Shown here: one piece after another, positions 5,572-7,921 of the stretch
Numbering within the stretch: position 1 is the stretch's first letter
How the letters are laid out: each line of letters opens with the position of its first letter
Assembly: GCA_964609495.1 (NCBI GenBank)
Contig: CAZSTA010000148.1
Location: 1-7,921 of the forward strand
DNA length: 7,921 nt
Source: CAZSTA01 sp964609495 [NCBI: uncultured bacterium]
GTDB lineage: Bacteria; CAZSTA01
Direction of reading: 5' to 3'
Made by a program: the position numbers and the translations under genes
Notes under the pieces: generated by a model
Database searches by the model: none
What the model was told of the DNA's origin: nothing
The model's input: only the letters and a program-made list of their open reading frames with translations

Positions 5572-6801
5572 ATGGCTTTTAATACTATAGAGGAAGCTAT
5601 TAAGGATATACGTCAGGGGAAGATGATCATCGTTGTTGATGATGAGGATCGAGAGAATGAGGGCGATCTCACTATGGCCGCGGAGAAGGTTACTCCGGAG
5701 GCTATAAATTTTATGACCAAATCTGGAAGAGGTTTAGTCTGCGTGCCTATGACTGGCGAGAGGCTCGATGAGTTGAGGGTCCCCTCGATGGTGATGGAGA
5801 ACGAAGCTCCTTTCGGAACCGCCTTCACCGTCTCTGTCGATGCTAGATACGGGATAACTACTGGGATCTCCGCTTATGATAGAGCAAGGACGATAAGGGT
5901 GCTTGTTGCCCCGGGCTCCACCTCGGCTGACTTGGTCGCTCCCGGACATATATTCCCCTTACGAGCTAGAAAGGGCGGGGTGCTGAGGAGAACTGGACAG
6001 ACAGAGGCTTCAATAGACTTAGCTCGCCTAGCGGGGCTTTATCCAGCAGGTGTAATCTGCGAGATAATGAAGGATGACGGAACGATGATGCGCGTTCCTG
6101 ATCTGATGAATTTTGCGGCAATGTATAAGATGAAGATAATCACCATAGCTGATCTGATAAAGTATCGAATGAGATCGGAGAGATTGATAAAGCGAGGAGC
6201 AACGACTGTTCTCCCCACGAAATACGGGAATTTCACCACAACCGTTTACGAGAGCTTAGTCGATAACGAGTATCATATCGCCTTAACAATGGGTGATATA
6301 TCCGAGGCTGACGAGGTTCTGGTTCGAGTTCATTCCCAATGTCTTACTGGCGAGGTCTTTGGCTCTATGCGCTGTGATTGCGGGGAGCAGTTGAATATGG
6401 CGATGCGGATGATCGCTGAGGAGGGGTGCGGAGTTCTCCTCTATCTGAGGCAGGAAGGTCGGGGGATCGGTCTCTTCCACAAATTCCGAGCTTATGAGTT
6501 ACAAGATCAGGGATATGATACCGTGGAGGCGAACGAGGAGCTGGGATTTAAGGTGGATATGAGGGATTATGGAATAGGAGCTCAGATATTATTCGATCTA
6601 GGCGTTACAAAGATGAGATTAATGACTAATAATCCTCTGAAGCGAGCAGGATTACAAGGATACGGTTTAACGGTTGTGGAGAGGATTCCCCTGATAACTA
6701 AGCCTAACGAGTATAACTTGAAATATCTTCGGACTAAGCAACAAAAGATGGGACATATATTGTCCGACGAAGAGGAGGAGGTCAAGATCAAAAATGAGTA
6801 G
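5572..6801 (+). CDS. ribBA: Bifunctional RibBA: 3,4-dihydroxy-2-butanone-4-phosphate synthase / GTP cyclohydrolase II
   Basis: Supplies both precursors of riboflavin: RibB converts ribulose 5-phosphate to 3,4-dihydroxy-2-butanone 4-phosphate, and RibA opens GTP to the diaminopyrimidine. The RibB half (about 1-203) has [13 protein letters not shown] (21-33, metal-binding Glu28), AFTVSVDA (84-91), TTGISAYDR (96-104), GHIFPLRA (125-132) and [12 protein letters not shown]. The usual GHTEA metal-ligand histidine is replaced by Gln143 in [12 protein letters not shown]. The RibA half (about 205-400) has [18 protein letters not shown] with zinc cysteines 257, 268 and 270, [11 protein letters not shown] (291-301) and [11 protein letters not shown]. 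Length 409 is normal. AAAGAGG lies 8 bases before the ATG. The last 8 bases overlap ribH, indicating translational coupling. Confidence 0.96.
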   Translation: MAFNTIEEAIKDIRQGKMIIVVDDEDRENEGDLTMAAEKVTPEAINFMTKSGRGLVCVPMTGERLDELRVPSMVMENEAPFGTAFTVSVDARYGITTGISAYDRARTIRVLVAPGSTSADLVAPGHIFPLRARKGGVLRRTGQTEASIDLARLAGLYPAGVICEIMKDDGTMMRVPDLMNFAAMYKMKIITIADLIKYRMRSERLIKRGATTVLPTKYGNFTTTVYESLVDNEYHIALTMGDISEADEVLVRVHSQCLTGEVFGSMRCDCGEQLNMAMRMIAEEGCGVLLYLRQEGRGIGLFHKFRAYELQDQGYDTVEANEELGFKVDMRDYGIGAQILFDLGVTKMRLMTNNPLKRAGLQGYGLTVVERIPLITKPNEYNLKYLRTKQQKMGHILSDEEEEVKIKNE

Positions 6802-7264
6802 GATCTATGAGGGGAAGCTGACAGCAGTCGGTTTAAGGTTTGGGGTAGTGGTAGCTCGTTTCAATGAATTTATAACGGGCAAATTATTGGAAGGGTGCTT
6901 GGACTGTCTTCATCGCCATGAGGCTGATGAGGATAATATAGAGATCGTCTGGGTCCCGGGATCCTTTGAGATACCCGTAGTCGCTCTTCATCTAGCTCAA
7001 GCTGGACGCTATGATGCTATAATCTGTTTAGGTGCGGTTATAAGAGGGGCTACTCCTCACTTCGATTATGTCGCGGCTGAAACCTCAAAGGGGATAGCCA
7101 ACGTATCGCTGAAAACCGGATTACCGGTGGTATTTGGAGTGTTAACCACCGATACAATCGAGCAGGCGATCGAGAGGGCAGGAACGAAGGCTGGTAATAA
7201 AGGTTGGGATGCTGCTCTTTCTGCCATGGAGATGGCGAATCTATTCAAGGAACTTAAGAAGTAA
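6794..7264 (+). CDS. ribH: 6,7-dimethyl-8-ribityllumazine synthase
   Basis: Condenses the butanone phosphate from RibB with the ribitylaminopyrimidine to form lumazine, the substrate of riboflavin synthase. The family usually assembles into pentamers or 60-subunit shells. At 156 residues it is full length. Visible motifs are [11 protein letters not shown] (18-28, with Phe23-Asn24 at the substrate site), VPGSFEIP (54-61), [15 protein letters not shown] (79-93, with catalytic His89), FGVLTTDT (114-121) and [10 protein letters not shown] (128-137, phosphate-contacting Arg128). The ATG overlaps the ribBA stop by 8 bases, and GAGGAGG ends 12 bases upstream inside ribBA. It completes the rib gene set; a conspicuous inverted repeat follows. 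Confidence 0.97.
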   Translation: MSRIYEGKLTAVGLRFGVVVARFNEFITGKLLEGCLDCLHRHEADEDNIEIVWVPGSFEIPVVALHLAQAGRYDAIICLGAVIRGATPHFDYVAAETSKGIANVSLKTGLPVVFGVLTTDTIEQAIERAGTKAGNKGWDAALSAMEMANLFKELKK

Positions 7265-7281
7265 ATCTCTAATACATTAAG

Positions 7282-7332
7282 TAAAGGAAACTTTTGCTTC
7301 CAATAAAACTCAAGGTTAAAAAGTTTCCTTTA
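7282..7332 (+). repeat. Perfect 14-bp inverted repeat between ribH and the flavodoxin-like gene
   Basis: TAAAGGAAACTTTT (7282-7295) and its exact reverse complement AAAAGTTTCCTTTA (7319-7332) flank a 23-base loop. It starts 18 bases after the ribH stop and ends just before the AGGAAGG ribosome binding site of the next gene. The stem is AT-rich with no T-tract after it, so it does not look like a standard intrinsic terminator. It could be an mRNA-processing or stability hairpin that uncouples the flavodoxin-like gene from the rib genes, a regulator site, or a small mobile-element scar. Confidence 0.75.
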
Positions 7333-7351
7333 GAGGAAGGTGAGATATAAA

Positions 7352-7774
7352 GTGAGGGCGCTAATTCTTCATACTCCGGATAGAGGGATGGCTGAAATAT
7401 CAGAAGGGATAGCGGCAGGTTTGAGATCCACAGGGCATGACGTTACGGTAATGAAGATGACCTCGGGAAGTGATAGGGTGAATGTATTCCCTTATAAGCT
7501 GATCTGCGTTGGCGCTCCTGTAGAGGGGTTCTTTGGAGGTAAGATATCTCCAAAGGTGAACGAATTTCTGAAGCGCTGTCCTCAGTTAGCTGGTAAGAAG
7601 ACAGCCGCTTTCTCAATCGCTAAGTTAATTGGAACTGATAAAGCGATGAGAGTGCTTATGGGGATGCTGGAGAATAAGGGGGCCTTCGTAGTTCACTTTA
7701 TGAGTTTTAGAGGGGCCGGGGATATAAGGATGGCAAGGGAATTCGGGAAACAGTTGGGAAGGATGGAATACTAA
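7352..7774 (+). CDS. Flavodoxin-like fold protein
   Basis: A 140-residue protein with the alternating strand-helix pattern of flavodoxin-like domains: RALILHTPDRGMAEISEGIAA at the N-terminus (strand 1 and helix 1), YKLICVGAPVEGFFGGKISP (48-67, the strand-3 GxPV loop that contacts the flavin ring), VNEFLKRCPQLAGKKTAAFS, and then MLENKGAFVVHFMSFRG. The phosphate-binding loop usually seen as T/SxTGNT is replaced by HTPDRGMAEI (7-16), so FMN binding is plausible but unproven. Position directly after a riboflavin operon supports a flavin link. I chose the GTG at 7352 because GGAAGGTGA (7335-7343) lies 8 bases upstream. The in-frame GTG at 7340 would add four residues but overlaps that site. Cytosolic; no signal peptide. 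Confidence 0.8.
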   Translation: MRALILHTPDRGMAEISEGIAAGLRSTGHDVTVMKMTSGSDRVNVFPYKLICVGAPVEGFFGGKISPKVNEFLKRCPQLAGKKTAAFSIAKLIGTDKAMRVLMGMLENKGAFVVHFMSFRGAGDIRMAREFGKQLGRMEY

Positions 7775-7787
7775 GGGGGTAGGATAA

Positions 7788-7921
7788 ATGTTTTACACCG
7801 TTCTCTTTATCTTCTTATTCACTTTCATATTATCCCTTATCAAGGGGATGAGTAAGGATAAATGCCTAAAGGATTTCGATGGTTTCCATGTGACCTTGGA
7901 GCAGAAGGATGGTAAGATAAT
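7788..7921 (+). CDS. Partial gene: small membrane-anchored protein of unknown function
   Basis: An ATG at 7788 with a GGGGGTAGGA-type ribosome binding site starts 13 bases after the flavodoxin-like stop and stays open to the window end (44 codons). Residues 2-19 (FYTVLFIFLFTFILSLIK) form a clear N-terminal transmembrane helix or uncleaved signal anchor. A soluble stretch follows, SKDKCLKDFDGFHVTLEQ. No family is recognised. Spacing suggests it belongs to the same transcript. Confidence 0.65.
   Translation, partial: MFYTVLFIFLFTFILSLIKGMSKDKCLKDFDGFHVTLEQKDGKI

Overview
The window suggests a bacterium of moderate GC content with many AGA/AGG arginine and ATA isoleucine codons. It carries a canonical sigma70-type promoter, a fused RibBA and a duplicated-domain riboflavin synthase. 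I cannot assign a phylum from the sequence alone; an uncultured or Chloroflexota-like lineage is only a guess.

Left part (1-2538, minus strand): a DRG-type GTPase with a TGS domain is followed downstream by a TIR-like/nucleoside-deoxyribosyltransferase-fold protein. A 62-codon single-helix membrane ORF comes next, and then possibly the start of another gene running off the left edge. The TIR-like gene and the membrane ORF are only 9 bases apart. They form a plausible signalling or defence pair and look more AT-rich than the right part. Two diverged direct repeats bracket the GTPase gene: one covers its 3' end and the spacer before the TIR-like gene, the other lies just upstream of its start.

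Middle (2539-2872): a divergent intergenic region with one repeat copy and a near-consensus promoter (TTGACA-17-TATACT) firing rightwards.

Right part (2873-7774, plus strand): a riboflavin operon in the order rpe, ribD, ribE (riboflavin synthase), ribBA, ribH, followed by a flavodoxin-like gene and the start of a small membrane-anchored protein. Rpe supplies or drains ribulose 5-phosphate, a RibB substrate. RibA and RibB make the two precursors, RibD does the deamination and reduction, RibH makes lumazine and RibE makes riboflavin. The one step not encoded is dephosphorylation of the RibD product, which HAD-family phosphatases perform in other bacteria. The 205-base gap between ribE and ribBA holds the frameshifted C-terminal remnant of a HAD hydrolase, which is the most notable observation here. 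I saw no FMN riboswitch upstream. RibBA also has Gln in place of His in its GHTEA-type motif, and a perfect 14-bp inverted repeat sits between ribH and the flavodoxin-like gene.
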